Shown: positions 5,458 through 13,987 of the stretch, piece by piece
How positions within the stretch are numbered: position 1 is the first letter of the stretch
How the letters are laid out: every line of letters begins with the position of its first letter
Assembly: GCA_041691295.1 (NCBI GenBank)
Contig: JBEPVA010000052.1
Span: 1-20,054 of the forward strand
Length of the DNA: 20,054 nt
Reading direction: 5' to 3'
DNA from: DATEHG01 sp041691295
GTDB lineage: Bacteria; Gemmatimonadota; Gemmatimonadetes; Gemmatimonadales; GWC2-71-9
Program-made: the position numbers and the translations under genes
Notes under the pieces: model-generated
Told to the model about the DNA's origin: nothing
Seen by the model: only the letters and a program-made list of their open reading frames with translations
Database searches by the model: none

Positions 5458-8289
5458 ATGGACACGGTCCGTGCTGCACTGGCGGACCGCTACACGGTCG
5501 ATCGCGAGATCGGGCGTGGCGGTATGTCCACCGTGTACCTGGCCCGTGATCTCCGGCACAGCCGGGTGGTCGCGATCAAGGTGCTGGACCCCGGGCTGGC
5601 GTTCACCATCGGACCCGATCGATTCCGCCGGGAAATTGCCACCCTGGCCCGGCTCCACCATCCCAACATCCTGCCGCTGCTCGACTCAGGCGCCCTGCCT
5701 CATGGCCAGAGTCTCTACTACATCATGCCGTTCGTCACCGGCGAATCACTGCGCTCCCGGCTCGATCGGGAACGCCAGCTCTCGGTCGAGGACACGGTCA
5801 GGCTGACCGCCGAGATTGCCGACGCGCTCGATTACGCCCACGGCAATGATGTGGTCCATCGCGACATCAAGCCCGAAAACATCCTGCTCCAGTCCGGTCA
5901 TGCGGTGCTGGCAGACTTCGGCATTGCCCGGGCCCCGGACCCGGAGGGCTCGCCGACGTTGTCCACGGTGGGACTCGCCGTGGGTACACCGCAATACATG
6001 TCGCCGGAGCAGGCCCAGGGCCGGACCGACGTCGATGGCCGCAGCGATCAATACAGCCTGGCGTGCGTGGTGTTCGAGATGCTGGCCGGAACCCCGCCGT
6101 TCGAGGGCAATTCGGCGCTGACGGTAGCGGCCCGTCACACCAGCGAACTGCCGCCCTCGCTGCGACGGGTCAGGGCCACGATTCCGCGCAGCCTTGAGTC
6201 CGCCATCGAGCGGGCGCTGAGCAAGGTACCGGCCGACCGGTTCAGCAAGACCGGGCAATTTGCCGCCGCACTCACTGCCGGGGCCCTGAATGAGGGTGGC
6301 CTGTCGCTGCCGTCCTGGCGCCGTATGGGTGAGGACGCCCGCCATCACTGGGGCGTCCTGCTCGGCATCGGAGCGTTGCTGGTCGCGGTGCTGGCGCTGT
6401 TCTGGAGCCGAGGCGGCGATGGCCGCCGGCTCGAGACGGCCCGGCCCGACTGGGTGGTCGGCTATCCGCTAGCCGAACTGGGTGAGCGGGACACCATCCT
6501 CCGCACCGGCGAGAGCATCGCCGGGATGCTGAGCGAGGCGATGCAGCAGGTCCCGGCCCTGCGCTGGATCGATGGATGGTCGCTACTCGATCCGGCCGCC
6601 CGGCAGGACGCCCGGACCCTCGACGTGACCAAGATGCGGAAGCTGACCCGGGCTCAGGGCGCCCGCTACGCGATCCACGGCGCCTTTGTCACCACCCGCG
6701 ACTCGGTGACCGTCGACCTGCGGCTGCTCGATGTGGTGAGGGATTCGCAGGTGGGCCAGGCGTCCGCCTCCGATGCCCGGGCCACGGCGGTACCGGTGCG
6801 GCTGGGTCTGCGGGCCCTGCTGCGGCTGCTGCCCGCGGTGGTGGCGCCGGGTGCCAGGCTGTCCGAGGATGCGCTGGCCTCCGTGGCATCGGGCGATGCG
6901 GCGGCGGTGGCGCTCTGGATGCAGGGCGACGCGGCCTATCGCCGGTCGAGATACAGCCGGGCACTCGAGCTGTATCGCGAGGCCGTGAGCCGCGACTCCA
7001 CTCTGGCCCTCGCCGCATTCAAGGGCGCCCAGGCCGCGATCTGGGCGGGTTCCGATACCGACGCGGTCCGGCTTTCCGCCCTGGCGCTGAGGCACGACCA
7101 GCACCTGCCCCAGCGGTATGTGGATTATGCCCGGGGGCTCAGGGCCTACCTGGCGGGCTCCTCGGATTCCGCTGTGGCGGCGCTACGCGCGGCCCTCACC
7201 CCGGATGCGGTCTGGGCCGAAGGATGGGCGCTGCTCGGTGAGGTCTACTTTCACCAATTCCCGAGAACCGTGGCCCCGCTCGATACCCTGGCCGAAAGCG
7301 CCTTTACCGCCGCGCTCGATGCCGACTCGGGCTTTGCGCCCGCGCTACCCCATCTGATCGAGTTCCGGCTGGGCCGCGGCGAGCTGGCATCCGCCGGACG
7401 ACTGCTGGATCGGTATCGCTCCAGTGGCGCCGACCGGGAGTCCTGGTTTCCGCTCGACCTCGGTCTGCGCTGCCTGCAGAGCGGGGCCGACCGGTTCGAC
7501 TGGAAAAAGGCGGCGGCGGTGGATCCGGACGATGTGCTGCTGGCGGCCAAGCTGCTGTCGGTTGGCGCCCGGCAGAGCGGCTGTGCCCGGCGGGCGGCCG
7601 AGTCGCTGGTCGATGCCGAACCCGACAACGCGTCGCCGGCGCTGACTCTGCTGCTGGGGCTCGATGCGGCGCAGGGCCGCACCCCGAGAGTGATTCAGCG
7701 CCAGGACTCGCTGTTCAGCCGCGGCAACACCGGTGCCATCGAGTATGCCATCCTGGGCCAGGTGGCCGGACTGGCCCGCAGCGATACCGCTCTCGCGGTG
7801 CTGGCCAAGTTGCGGCTGCGAGGCCAGGCCGCACCGGAGTTCTGGCACTGGTGGATCGCCGAGGACGCGATGGCGCGGGGGGACTTGGCTGCCGAGCAGC
7901 GCCTGCGGAGCGATCGGGCGTTCAATGTGGCCAATGACAGCGCCCTGATGCTGACCCTCGATGCCCGGATGGCGCTGCTGCTCGGGGACAGCACTGCGGC
8001 CATCGATCTGCTGCAGCGTTCGCTGGCACTCCCGGCCGCGGAAAATCTGGACTGGAGTCTGCAGGCGCCCAGGCCGATCGAGCGGCTGCTGCTGGCCCGG
8101 CTGCTGCTGGCCCGCAGCCGTCCGGACGACGCGCTGGTCATGGCCGCCGCCTTTGACGGACAGCCCATGGCCTTCTTACCGTTCCTGCCGGCGAGCCTCG
8201 AACTCCGGGCGACCGCATTGGACCAGTTGTCCCGTCCCGACGCCGCACGGCGGGTCCGCCGCCGGCTCGAAGTCCTGCGCGGGCCATAA
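5458..8289 (+). CDS. Transmembrane Ser/Thr protein kinase with TPR sensor domain
   Basis: The product has about 943 residues from the ATG at 5458. The frame opens at 5386, but the extra 24 codons are unlike the family. The Hanks-type kinase domain (about 12-270) is complete: Gly-rich loop GRGGMSTV (19-26), Lys41 in AIK, HRDIKPEN with Asp136, DFG Asp153, and the TPQYMSPEQ segment. A single membrane helix follows at about 298-316 (WGVLLGIGALLVAVLALFW). The outside part begins with a segment resembling the TolB-N/FlgO-like module found in such kinases (GARYAIHGAF, then VDLRLLDV), followed by TPR-like helical pairs to the end. It should phosphorylate cytoplasmic Ser/Thr substrates in response to an envelope signal. 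It heads a cluster with a small proline-rich protein, a second kinase and an exonuclease. Kinase is sure; sensor details are inferred. Confidence 0.93.
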   Translation: MDTVRAALADRYTVDREIGRGGMSTVYLARDLRHSRVVAIKVLDPGLAFTIGPDRFRREIATLARLHHPNILPLLDSGALPHGQSLYYIMPFVTGESLRSRLDRERQLSVEDTVRLTAEIADALDYAHGNDVVHRDIKPENILLQSGHAVLADFGIARAPDPEGSPTLSTVGLAVGTPQYMSPEQAQGRTDVDGRSDQYSLACVVFEMLAGTPPFEGNSALTVAARHTSELPPSLRRVRATIPRSLESAIERALSKVPADRFSKTGQFAAALTAGALNEGGLSLPSWRRMGEDARHHWGVLLGIGALLVAVLALFWSRGGDGRRLETARPDWVVGYPLAELGERDTILRTGESIAGMLSEAMQQVPALRWIDGWSLLDPAARQDARTLDVTKMRKLTRAQGARYAIHGAFVTTRDSVTVDLRLLDVVRDSQVGQASASDARATAVPVRLGLRALLRLLPAVVAPGARLSEDALASVASGDAAAVALWMQGDAAYRRSRYSRALELYREAVSRDSTLALAAFKGAQAAIWAGSDTDAVRLSALALRHDQHLPQRYVDYARGLRAYLAGSSDSAVAALRAALTPDAVWAEGWALLGEVYFHQFPRTVAPLDTLAESAFTAALDADSGFAPALPHLIEFRLGRGELASAGRLLDRYRSSGADRESWFPLDLGLRCLQSGADRFDWKKAAAVDPDDVLLAAKLLSVGARQSGCARRAAESLVDAEPDNASPALTLLLGLDAAQGRTPRVIQRQDSLFSRGNTGAIEYAILGQVAGLARSDTALAVLAKLRLRGQAAPEFWHWWIAEDAMARGDLAAEQRLRSDRAFNVANDSALMLTLDARMALLLGDSTAAIDLLQRSLALPAAENLDWSLQAPRPIERLLLARLLLARSRPDDALVMAAAFDGQPMAFLPFLPASLELRATALDQLSRPDAARRVRRRLEVLRGP

Positions 8290-8330
8290 CTGGCCGCGCA
8301 GCCGTTCAACCCGTAACCGAGGAGAGACCC

Positions 8331-8687
8331 GTGGCCCAGAAAAAACCTTCACCCGGCGTGAAGCGCCTGCACAGTGCGCTTGCCGCATCGGTAGAGGACC
8401 TGGCCGACAGCTTCCCGATCAAGAAGCCGCCGCCGCCCCCGCCGCCGCCGCTCAGCACCCAGTCGCTCGAGCGGGTCATGAGGAGCCGGGCCTCGGAGCT
8501 GGTCCGGGTCCCGAAACTGAACCGCAAGACCCTGCAGCACCTCCGGGACGCGGTGGAAGACGTCACCTTCCCGCCGCACAAGCCGCCGCCGCCTCCGCCG
8601 CCGCCCTACACCTCGGCCAAGGTCGCGAAGTACCTGAACAGCCTGGCCAGGGTGCTCGAAAAGAGCCGGAAGGCGGGCGGCCGGTAG
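8331..8687 (+). CDS. Small orphan protein with two octaproline runs
   Basis: The product has 118 residues. A GTG start is set by a strong Shine-Dalgarno (AGGAGAG, 8320-8326). I do not recognise a family. The protein is basic and has an internal duplication: each half has a helix-like stretch with A-x-VED, then FP-x2-KP, then exactly eight prolines (residues 33-40 and 85-92), then L/Y-S/T-S/T and a second helix. The proline codons differ between the two runs (CCC at position 4 in one; CCT at 4 and CCC at 8 in the other), so the repeat is not a recent DNA duplication. There is no signal peptide or membrane segment, so it is probably cytoplasmic. It sits 41 bases after the membrane kinase and 105 bases before the soluble kinase. 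Eight prolines in a row should make translation depend on EF-P. A scaffold or kinase-substrate role is speculation. Confidence 0.8.
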   Translation: MAQKKPSPGVKRLHSALAASVEDLADSFPIKKPPPPPPPPLSTQSLERVMRSRASELVRVPKLNRKTLQHLRDAVEDVTFPPHKPPPPPPPPYTSAKVAKYLNSLARVLEKSRKAGGR

Positions 8688-8711
8688 AGTCGGACCGCGC
8701 CACTTGCGGAA

Positions 8712-8755
8712 GTCTGCGCCCCGGGAAAACTTCAGTCCTCTTTCCGGGGGCAGAC
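8712..8755. promoter_or_regulatory. Long imperfect hairpin between proline-rich gene and soluble kinase
   Basis: GTCTGC (8712-8717) pairs with GCAGAC (8750-8755), CCCCGG (8719-8724) with CCGGGG (8744-8749), and AAA with TTT (8741-8743). This gives about 15 pairs with two single-base bulges (8718, 8725) and a loop of roughly 12 bases. It lies 25 bases after the proline-rich gene stop and 37 bases before the kinase ATG. It has no T tract. It could be a terminator/attenuator or an mRNA structure that tunes kinase expression. Confidence 0.55.
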
Positions 8756-8792
8756 CATCCGCCGAGATCTCTTACCACTCGTTCGCCAGGCC

Positions 8793-9590
8793 ATGACGGG
8801 GCTGTACACGGTCGAGCGTGAAATCGGCCGGGGCGGTGCTGCGCGCGTGTTTTTCGCCCGGGACCCTGGCGGCACGCCGGTCGTCCTCAAGATCCTCCAT
8901 CCGGAACTGCTGGTCAGCGTCACCGCCGACCGCTTCCTGCGGGAAATCAACATCCTCCGACGGCTCGAGCACCCCAACGTTTCCAAGCTGATCGATTCGG
9001 GCGAGCGGGACTGGCTGGTCTACTATGTCATGCCCTACATCCCGGGGCCGACGCTCAAGAGCGCCCTGGAGCAGCGCCGCCGGCTGGAAGTCGATGAAGT
9101 GGTCCGGCTGGGACGCGATGTGCTCTCCGGGCTGGAGTACGCCCACGGCCAGGGCATCATCCATCGGGACGTGAAGCCGGAGAACATCATCCTGGGGCAG
9201 AGCGGCGCGGTGCTGCTCGACTTCGGCATTGCCAGGGCCATCGAGCTGTCGGGCACCGAACGGCTGACCCGGTCCGGGATCGCGGTCGGGACCTCGAGCT
9301 ACATGAGTCCGGAGCAGGTCTCGGCAGATGATTCGATCGATCACCGAACCGATCTTTACTCGCTGGGGTGCCTGATGTTCGAGGGGCTGGCCGGACGGCC
9401 GCCGTTCCAGCATCCCAATGAGGTGGTCGTCCTGCAGATGCACCAGACTGATCCGGTACCCGATGTGCGGCAGTACCGGCCTGAGGCTCCGGCCGAGCTG
9501 GCCAGTGTGATTGCCAAGGCCATGACCAAACAGCCCGAGGCCCGGTGGCGCACCGCGGCCGCCATGCGCGAGGCGATTCCAGGCTCATGA
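8793..9590 (+). CDS. Soluble Ser/Thr protein kinase (kinase domain only)
   Basis: The product has 265 residues, nearly all of it a Hanks-type kinase domain. It has the Gly-rich loop GRGGAARV (12-19), Lys33 (VLK), HRDVKPEN with His124/Asp126, DFG Asp143, and SSYMSPEQ in the activation segment, then SLGCLMFEGLAGRPPF. There is no membrane helix and no accessory domain, so it should be cytoplasmic. All canonical catalytic residues are present, so it is predicted to be active. It is clearly related to the membrane kinase upstream but has lost, or never had, the sensor part. Its TGA overlaps the ATG of the exonuclease gene (ATGA), which indicates translational coupling. The start ATG has only a weak ribosome binding site (CCAGGCC). 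A long hairpin lies just upstream. Confidence 0.92.
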   Translation: MTGLYTVEREIGRGGAARVFFARDPGGTPVVLKILHPELLVSVTADRFLREINILRRLEHPNVSKLIDSGERDWLVYYVMPYIPGPTLKSALEQRRRLEVDEVVRLGRDVLSGLEYAHGQGIIHRDVKPENIILGQSGAVLLDFGIARAIELSGTERLTRSGIAVGTSSYMSPEQVSADDSIDHRTDLYSLGCLMFEGLAGRPPFQHPNEVVVLQMHQTDPVPDVRQYRPEAPAELASVIAKAMTKQPEARWRTAAAMREAIPGS

Positions 9591-10492
9591 CCGCGCGCGA
9601 TGATGAGCTCGAACGGATGGCCGCCGCGCTCGCGGCCGACGGCGGTTACCGGATTCTCCGCAAACTCGCCCCGCTGGTACCGACTCCGGCGCCGGCCGGG
9701 GCACGTCTGACCCGAGGGCTGGTGCTCGACGTCGAGACCACCGGCTTCGATTCCGGCCGCGAAGCGATCATCCAGCTCAGCGCCATCCCGTTCGACTACG
9801 CCCCCGATACCGGACTGATCCACCTGGTCGGGCCACTGTTCAGCGCCTATGAAGATCCCGGCCGCCCGATTTCCGCCGAAATCACCGCACTGACCGGGAT
9901 CACGGATGAAATGGTGCGGGGGCAGCGGATCGATGATGCCGCTGCCACGGCACTGGCCGAATCGGCCGCGCTGGTGATCGCGCACAATGCCGGCTTCGAC
10001 CGGCCATTCGTCGAGAAGCGGATTCCGGCGTTCCGGAGCCGTCCCTGGGCTTGTTCGTTGAGCGAAATCGACTGGCGGCCGGCCGGCTATCCGTCGAGCG
10101 CGCTGGCGGTGCTGACCGCCTGGCATTGCGAGGCGTTCTTCGACGCGCACCGAGCCGATGCCGATTGCCTGGCGCTGCTGCACCTGCTGGCCCGCCCGTT
10201 CAAGGACGGCTCGCCGCCGCTGGGCAAGCTGCTGGAGTCGGCCCGCAAGACCTCGGTGCGGATCTATGCCACCGATGCCGCCTTTGACAAGAAGGAGCTG
10301 CTCAAGGCCCGGCGCTATAAATGGAGCAATGGAGAGGAAGGAAAGAAGCGGGCCTGGTACCGCGAATGTTCCGAGGACAAGGTCGAGGCGGAGTTTGCCT
10401 GGCTGACCGACCAGGTCTACGGCGGCACCAGGGATAAATGGCAGGTCGAGAAGAACACCGCCCGGGAGCGGTACCGGGCGCCGGGAGGCTGA
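9587..10492 (+). CDS. DnaQ-like DEDDh 3'-5' exonuclease
   Basis: The product has 301 residues. The exonuclease fold of the DnaQ/RNase T superfamily shows Exo I (LDVETTGF, Asp48 and Glu50), Exo II (IAHNAGFD, Asp138) and Exo III (HRADAD, His188 and Asp193), so all five DEDDh residues are present. It should hydrolyse nucleotides from 3' ends of DNA or RNA using two metal ions. After the catalytic domain comes a conserved C-terminal module (about 220-298) with LLKARRYKWSNG, then WYRE, then a TARERYR-like end, often seen in stand-alone DnaQ homologues. The frame opens earlier (9545), but the ATG at 9587 overlaps the kinase stop and fits the domain start. It is a stand-alone protein, longer than a typical polymerase III epsilon subunit by its C-terminal module. 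Why it is coupled to a kinase is not clear. Confidence 0.9.
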   Translation: MTARDDELERMAAALAADGGYRILRKLAPLVPTPAPAGARLTRGLVLDVETTGFDSGREAIIQLSAIPFDYAPDTGLIHLVGPLFSAYEDPGRPISAEITALTGITDEMVRGQRIDDAAATALAESAALVIAHNAGFDRPFVEKRIPAFRSRPWACSLSEIDWRPAGYPSSALAVLTAWHCEAFFDAHRADADCLALLHLLARPFKDGSPPLGKLLESARKTSVRIYATDAAFDKKELLKARRYKWSNGEEGKKRAWYRECSEDKVEAEFAWLTDQVYGGTRDKWQVEKNTARERYRAPGG

Positions 10493-10650
10493 TTGCGCCG
10501 CTGGACGAGGTTCTCGGCGGCCCGCTTCGCGGTCGACGTGTCCGCCTGATCCCTCCCCGATTCAGTCCTGCACGACGAAGCGGCCAGATCGTTTCGATCC
10601 CGTGGCACACCGTCGCGATGGATCAACCAGGGAATGACTGGGGGAGTGCG

Positions 10651-11343
10651 ATGAAGGTCGGAGTGCTGGGGGCAGGGCGGATGGGCCGCGCGATGGCGGC
10701 ACGCCTCATCAGTCTGGGTCATCAGGTGAAGCTCGGGTCCCGGACTGCGCGGCCGGTCGATCCGGTGACGGGGGCACTCGGCACCATGACATACGCGTCC
10801 GCCGCGAGCGGGGCCGACCTGGTTGTGCTGACCACAGAAGGCGCTGACTGCGCAGCGGCGTTGGCCGCCGCGGGCCCGCTCGACGGAATGCTCCTGCTGG
10901 ACTGCACCAATCCTGATCGGCCCGACGGACATACCCTGGCCGTCGGCAGGGAGAGCTCGCTGGGTGAGCAGAATGCCCGGGCGGTACCAGGGGCCAGAGT
11001 AGTCAAGGCATTGAACCATGTCTGGGCGGAGTCGGTGGAGGATCCAGGGATCGGCGCGCGGCGGCCGGCCGCGCTGGTCTGCGGCGACGACGAGGAATCC
11101 AAGGGCCAGATCGTGCGACTCCTCGTCGAGCTTGGATTCACGCCGGTCGATGTCGGTGGGCTCATCAGCGCCCGGTACACCGAGCCGCTGGCGGTGCTGA
11201 CCGTCAGCATGGTGACGGGTCTGGGCTGGAATCCGCTGGAAGTCGAGCTTCAGCTGGCAGGCGCCGCCAGCCGTGCGGTGGTCTCGCCTCTCGCTCCGCT
11301 CGCGATGCCCGCCGCCAGCTCAATGGCCCCTCGACGCAGTTGA
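10651..11343 (+). CDS. NADP/F420 oxidoreductase-like (coenzyme F420-dependent) protein
   Basis: The product has 230 residues. The ATG at 10651 has a good Shine-Dalgarno (GGGGAG, 10641-10646); an upstream in-frame ATG at 10618 is less likely. The N-terminal Rossmann fold has GAGRMG (7-12) with the pattern expected for NADP binding. The middle has VVKALNHVWAES, CGDDEESKGQI, GFTPVDVGGLISARYTEPL, all typical of the F420_oxidored family (NADPH-dependent F420 reductase and relatives). The last 30 or so residues (AGAASRAVVSPLAPLAM onward) are low-complexity and not family-like. The true substrate may be something other than F420; no F420 biosynthesis gene is seen nearby. It appears monocistronic, with about 158 bases upstream holding nothing else recognisable. 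Confidence 0.82.
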   Translation: MKVGVLGAGRMGRAMAARLISLGHQVKLGSRTARPVDPVTGALGTMTYASAASGADLVVLTTEGADCAAALAAAGPLDGMLLLDCTNPDRPDGHTLAVGRESSLGEQNARAVPGARVVKALNHVWAESVEDPGIGARRPAALVCGDDEESKGQIVRLLVELGFTPVDVGGLISARYTEPLAVLTVSMVTGLGWNPLEVELQLAGAASRAVVSPLAPLAMPAASSMAPRRS

Positions 11344-11562
11344 ACAGCCGCGATGCGGGTTGAACACCCTGCGAGCTCAAGGCGGGGTCGTCGAACCAGC
11401 TCGCGTCCTCTGCGCAATATCCGCGCTGAAACTACCAATCCTCACCAAGCGTCCATCTGGTACTCGAACAACGCAAGTGCCCGTGCAGTCACGCTGCTTT
11501 GGGCGTGAGATCTTCCCTGTCTCCCCGCCAGTTACAGTGAGAGGTGCCATATCAATCCGCAA

Positions 11563-12777
11563 TTGAGCCGGCGACCCGGAACGCAAGCCATCGTCGTGGG
11601 CGCGGCCGCACTCCTGTTTGGGCTCGGCGCCTGCGCGCGATCGGAGAGCTATGGCTTCGTCGCCGTGCTCGGCAACGACACCACGTCGGTGGAGCGGGTC
11701 ATCCGCACCGGCCATCACATCGTCGGCGATGCGATCGGACGCTCGCCGACCGTAACCCGCCGCCACTGGGAAGCCACGCTGGCACCCAACGGGGTCATCA
11801 CGAGCTGGCGGATGGAGACGACCAGTCCCAATGCCCCGCCGGCGGATCAGCACCTCAACCACACCGCGACATTCAGCGATCAGGCGAGTTCGTTCACCCG
11901 CGGTACCTCAGCCGGGACCCGCTCGTTCTCGTACCGGAAGCAATACGCTGAAACGGTTCCCTGGAATGCATTCGTCTATGCTACTTGGGAACTGCTGCTC
12001 GACGCGGCCCGGCGCCAGCCTGACTCGGCCAGCGTCACCGTCGGGCAATACTTCTTCGAGGGATGGGATGAAGGCCACGTGGGTTACGCCACTGTCGAGC
12101 GCCGACCCGACCACGCGTACGCCATCAGCAGCACCGGCCTGGCCGGTACTGGTCTCGCGCGGGTCGATACCAGCGGTCGCCTGTTGTCCTACTCCGGTCA
12201 GGGCACGACGTACAAGCAGGAGGTGCGTCGGACCACCGACCTGCCGGACATCGATGCCATCGCTACGCGATTCGCCGCCGACGAGAAGCGGCTGGGGCTG
12301 GCGCGATCCCTGAGCCCCCGCGATACCGCCCGGGCCACGATCGGCGGTGCCACCGTAACCATCGACTACAGCCGGCCCGCTCGGCGGGGCAGAACCCTCG
12401 TCGGTGACGTGATCGCCACCGATGAGGTGTGGCGGACCGGGGCCAACGCGGCGACCCAGCTTGCCACGTCGGCGGCCATCAGGCTTGCCGGGGTCCCGCT
12501 GGCTCCGGGGACCTACACGCTGTTCACGCTGCCGACGAAACAGGGCGTCATGCTGATCATCAGCGGTGAGTCGGGCCAGTGGGGCACCGAGTACGACGCT
12601 GCCAAGGACATCGCGCGGCGGCCAATCTCGGTGGACACCCTGGCCGCGAATGTGGAGCGGTTCACCATCCGGATCGACCCGGCTGTACCGGTCAAAGGTC
12701 CAGCGGGAACCGCCCATCTGGTGATGGAGTGGGGCACTTTTCAGTGGAGCGCGCCGCTCACGGGGGGCGGGCACTGA
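11563..12777 (+). CDS. Lipoprotein with C-terminal DUF2911 domain
   Basis: The product has 404 residues, read from a TTG start. The N-terminus has a lipoprotein signal with the box LGAC at Cys24, so it should be lipid-anchored outside the cytoplasm. Residues 25-245 form an uncharacterised domain. Residues 250-402 match DUF2911: RATIGGATVTIDYSRP, then VWRTGANAATQL, LAPGTYTLFTLP, SGQWGTEYDAAKD, FTIRI and a terminal MEWG segment. The function of DUF2911 is not known. The start is uncertain: the nearest purine-rich sequence (GAGAGGTG, 11539-11546) is 16 bases away, too far for a normal site. The 219-base gap upstream (11344-11562) is less G/C-rich than its surroundings and shows no gene; it may hold the promoter. 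A hairpin follows at the convergent junction. Confidence 0.85.
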   Translation: MSRRPGTQAIVVGAAALLFGLGACARSESYGFVAVLGNDTTSVERVIRTGHHIVGDAIGRSPTVTRRHWEATLAPNGVITSWRMETTSPNAPPADQHLNHTATFSDQASSFTRGTSAGTRSFSYRKQYAETVPWNAFVYATWELLLDAARRQPDSASVTVGQYFFEGWDEGHVGYATVERRPDHAYAISSTGLAGTGLARVDTSGRLLSYSGQGTTYKQEVRRTTDLPDIDAIATRFAADEKRLGLARSLSPRDTARATIGGATVTIDYSRPARRGRTLVGDVIATDEVWRTGANAATQLATSAAIRLAGVPLAPGTYTLFTLPTKQGVMLIISGESGQWGTEYDAAKDIARRPISVDTLAANVERFTIRIDPAVPVKGPAGTAHLVMEWGTFQWSAPLTGGGH

Positions 12778-12787
12778 GGTCCAGACC

Positions 12788-12808
12788 AGAAGGCTGAATT
12801 CAGCTTCT
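12788..12808. terminator. Hairpin at convergent gene ends
   Basis: The palindrome GCTGAATTCAGC (12793-12804) extends to AGAA on the left and TTCT on the right with one bulged G (12792). That is eight pairs around an AATT loop. It includes the stop codon of the minus-strand aminotransferase gene (12800-12802) and begins 11 bases after the stop of the plus-strand gene. There is no strong T tract. A compact bidirectional terminator is plausible. Confidence 0.45.
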
Positions 12809-13987
12809 CGTGATTTCGGCGATCAGCTCGATTCCGCGATCAACTTCCGCTTCGGTATTGAAGTAGTGGGGTGAGAGCCGAATTGCGCTCTCGACGTTCT
12901 TCTCGCCAAAATCGTACTGGCCGAACCAGCGCAGGCTGGACACAATGTTGACCTTGTGGGCCAGCATCCGCCGCTTGATCTCGCCGCCATCATGGCCGGC
13001 CACCTCGGCCGTGACAATGGCGCACGGGTTGTGGCCCCGGTCGAGCGTCCTGACCCCGGGAATCGCAGCCAGCCCGGTACGAAGCCGCCCCGCCAGTTGA
13101 ATGGCGCGCTGGCCTCCAGCCTCTCCCACCTCATTGGCGTACTGTGCCGCCGCACCGAGCCCCAGCACCAGCGCGTAGGGAAACTCCCAATCCTCGAACC
13201 GCCGCGCCGTCTCAGCGATGGTGAATTCGCCGGGCGCGCTCCAGACCGCACCCCGCATGTCGATGAACAGTGGGAAGTCCCCCCGCTTCAGCGCGCGGTC
13301 AGCGGTATAGAGAAAGCCGATGCCGCGCGGCCCCCGCAGAAATTTTCGGCCAGTGGCCGAGAGATAGTCGCAGTCGAGCCGACTCAGATCGATCGGAATC
13401 TGGCCGATGGCCTGGCAGGCATCGATATGACAGGGCACCCCGGCTGCAGCACACAGCCCACTGACCGCCGCCACATCCTGGACCAGCCCCGAATTGGTCG
13501 GCACCCACGATACCGAGACGAAGCGGACCGTTTCCCGCTGCAGCAGCTGCCACACCGATTCGGGATCAATCCCGCCTTCGGGCAGGTCATCGGCGTGGAT
13601 CACCCGGACGCCGAGCCGGCTGGCCAGCGAGAGGTAGCTGATCTGGTAGGAGGTATAGTCGCAGCGCGAGGTCAGGATCACATCGCCCGGCGCAAAGTCG
13701 ATGGTGCTGAGGCACTGGACAAATGCGGCGGTAGCGCTGGCCGTGATCGCGAGGTTGCCAGGCGCGGTACCGACCAGGCGAGCCGTCTCGGCGTAGACCG
13801 ATTCGATGTCGCTGGCGCGTTCGTCGGCCGCCTCATAGCCGCCGATCGCGGATTCGAGCTCGGTGTGGCCGACGATGGCATCGGTCACCGCGCGGGGCAT
13901 CAGGCTCGACCCGGCGCTATTGAGATGGATGCGGTTGAGGCAGCCGGGTGTATCGGCGCGCCAGCGGTCGAGATGCGGGTGGGTCAC
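12800..13987 (-). CDS. Class V aminotransferase / cysteine desulfurase-like PLP enzyme
   Basis: The product has 395 residues from a GTG at 13985-13987, which has a good Shine-Dalgarno (AAAGGAA) just upstream; the frame is open to 14038, but those codons are unlike the family. It is a fold-type I PLP enzyme of aminotransferase class V. HLNSAGSSLMP lies near the N-terminus, HIDACQAIGQ carries the Asp that binds the PLP ring nitrogen, and ATGRKFLRGPRGIGFLY carries the Schiff-base Lys215. The TGRKFLRGP type occurs in cysteine desulfurase-, selenocysteine lyase- and hercynylcysteine lyase (EgtE)-like enzymes. The substrate cannot be told from sequence. No sulfur-carrier (SufU/IscU) or ergothioneine gene is adjacent. 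It is divergent from the M13-like gene, with 225 bases between. Confidence 0.88.
   Translation of the reverse strand: MTHPHLDRWRADTPGCLNRIHLNSAGSSLMPRAVTDAIVGHTELESAIGGYEAADERASDIESVYAETARLVGTAPGNLAITASATAAFVQCLSTIDFAPGDVILTSRCDYTSYQISYLSLASRLGVRVIHADDLPEGGIDPESVWQLLQRETVRFVSVSWVPTNSGLVQDVAAVSGLCAAAGVPCHIDACQAIGQIPIDLSRLDCDYLSATGRKFLRGPRGIGFLYTADRALKRGDFPLFIDMRGAVWSAPGEFTIAETARRFEDWEFPYALVLGLGAAAQYANEVGEAGGQRAIQLAGRLRTGLAAIPGVRTLDRGHNPCAIVTAEVAGHDGGEIKRRMLAHKVNIVSSLRWFGQYDFGEKNVESAIRLSPHYFNTEAEVDRGIELIAEITRS

Noticed and set aside
8427..8606. Proline runs as recent trinucleotide expansion
   Set aside because: Both runs contain synonymous codon differences (CCC, CCT) at different positions and both have exactly eight codons, so simple CCG slippage does not explain them.
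11344..11562. Possible small gene, RNA element or transferred segment in the gap before the DUF2911 gene
   Set aside because: The stretch is somewhat less G/C-rich, but I see no supported frame, no inverted repeats and no recognisable RNA motif.
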